NCBI GenBank assembly: GCA_031772625.1 | Contig: CM062820.1 | Location: forward strand, 88,642,069 to 88,706,068 | DNA from: Pinus tabuliformis | Lineage: Eukaryota > Streptophyta > Pinopsida > Pinales > Pinaceae | Direction: 5' to 3' | DNA length: 64,000 nt | Shown here: positions 63,257 through 64,000 of the stretch, one piece after another | Numbering within the stretch: position 1 is the first letter of the stretch | Layout of the letters: the number at the start of each line of letters is the position of its first letter | Program-made: the position numbers and the translations under genes | The notes under the pieces: generated by a model | What the model saw: the letters and a program-made list of their open reading frames with translations, nothing else | Told to the model about the DNA's origin: nothing | Database searches by the model: none

Positions 63257-64000
63257 TGCAGGAGCATCTGGTCGACAGGGTGAAGACCGAGAGGGGGTGA
63301 ACACAGTTTCAGAAGAAGATTGGGGAAGATGAACGGTTCATTAAACTGGACAGCAAGCCTGTCAGAGTTATTATGTTTTTTTTGTTTAATTTCTTTCAGG
63401 GTTAACTACAGCATTAAACTTTGTTGTCTTAATTTATGTTTGTTTTATTTTAATTATTGTAACAGGTTTTAGTTAGAAGTGTTAAAGATAGATTAGTGTC
63501 AATAAGTATGTAAACAGCAAACCCTTATGGTATAAAGGGGACAAGTGAACAAACAAATAGTAAAGGAAACGTATGCCTGTAGCAACTGCACAAACTGTAA
63601 TAGCATAACTACCAAGCAGTTAACTAACTGCCCAAACTATTGTACAAAAAGACAAACGAAATAACCCAGAGGGGTTCAGCAGCAGAACATGTAAAGGAGA
63701 ATAATAGAAATACATACATTTTCTTCCTTCATCAAATACAGTGCACAATTAAACACACAGTTCCAAGATTTTTGTCTCTGTAACAGAATGTACATGTATA
63801 CTACTGTGTTTTCAATTCATTTCAGGTAAATAAAATAACAGAGTTTTTACAATTCCAAAGAGTCTATCGACCAGCCAAGGCCGAGAGTGAGCACAAGGCG
63901 GGAAGGCGCAAACCAACACAACAGAGCGTACCAGACCACGGTCGAGACCAGGTAAGCAACAAAACCAATTACAATTAAGTTTATAAGCCACTGAATATTA
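63257..64000. repeat. Possible LTR remnant reaching the window edge
   Basis: A GGTGAAGACCGAGAGGGGGT block followed by GAACACAGTTTC resembles the G-rich start seen at the copia LTR at 4643 (GGGGGTGAAT). No PBS, paired copy or coding sequence is visible. 63011-63256, just before it, is AT-rich without features. Confidence 0.25.

Overview
This window looks like nuclear DNA from a seed plant with a large, transposon-rich genome, most likely a gymnosperm (conifer). The reasons are one intron-bearing plant class III peroxidase gene, long AT-rich intergenic DNA, many layered LTR-retrotransposon relics, an L1-type LINE carrying a plant-style RNase H, and a Penelope-like GIY-YIG endonuclease fragment, a class reported from conifers. 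No bacterial or organellar gene order, CRISPR array, rRNA or tRNA gene was seen. Identities come from reading motifs by eye, not from database searches.

Layout. 1-2516: left-truncated minus-strand LTR element with an open 303-codon frame (degenerate retropepsin fold plus coiled coil), leader, PBS and a 283-bp LTR. It is inserted in a decayed Ty1/copia gag-protease (2517-4582) whose PBS and long LTR follow to about 6.5 kb. 6590-33360: one superfamily of tandem and higher-order repeats built on TTGACC/CCATGG words, cut into blocks by insertions. The main insertion (11666-20975) is a deleted copia element whose 5' LTR was itself split by a chain of short non-autonomous LTR elements (14245-19973). 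A possible host-gene remnant lies at 23.5-24.2 kb and an RNase H relic at 31.8-32.1 kb.

34.0-34.6 kb holds a broken mitochondrial dicarboxylate/tricarboxylate carrier copy. 35.1-39.45 kb holds a full-length but heavily decayed copia polyprotein. 40.7-41.85 kb holds a small LTR pair. 44.8-45.1 kb holds the Penelope endonuclease fragment.

48.98-52.59 kb is the only convincing intact host gene: a four-exon secreted class III peroxidase (323 aa), with TATA box, polyadenylation signal and a third intron expanded by tandem duplication. A decayed copy of its exon 3 sits at 62.7-63.0 kb. Between them a full-length, recent L1-type LINE (54172-60949) is bounded by a perfect 16-bp target duplication and ends in A17. 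Its ORF1 and ORF2 are joined by a TAATG stop/start overlap, ORF2 has a single in-frame stop, and an unexplained 263-codon open frame lies downstream. In many of the relics the stop codons stand where CAG (Gln) is expected, as deamination of CHG-methylated cytosine would produce.
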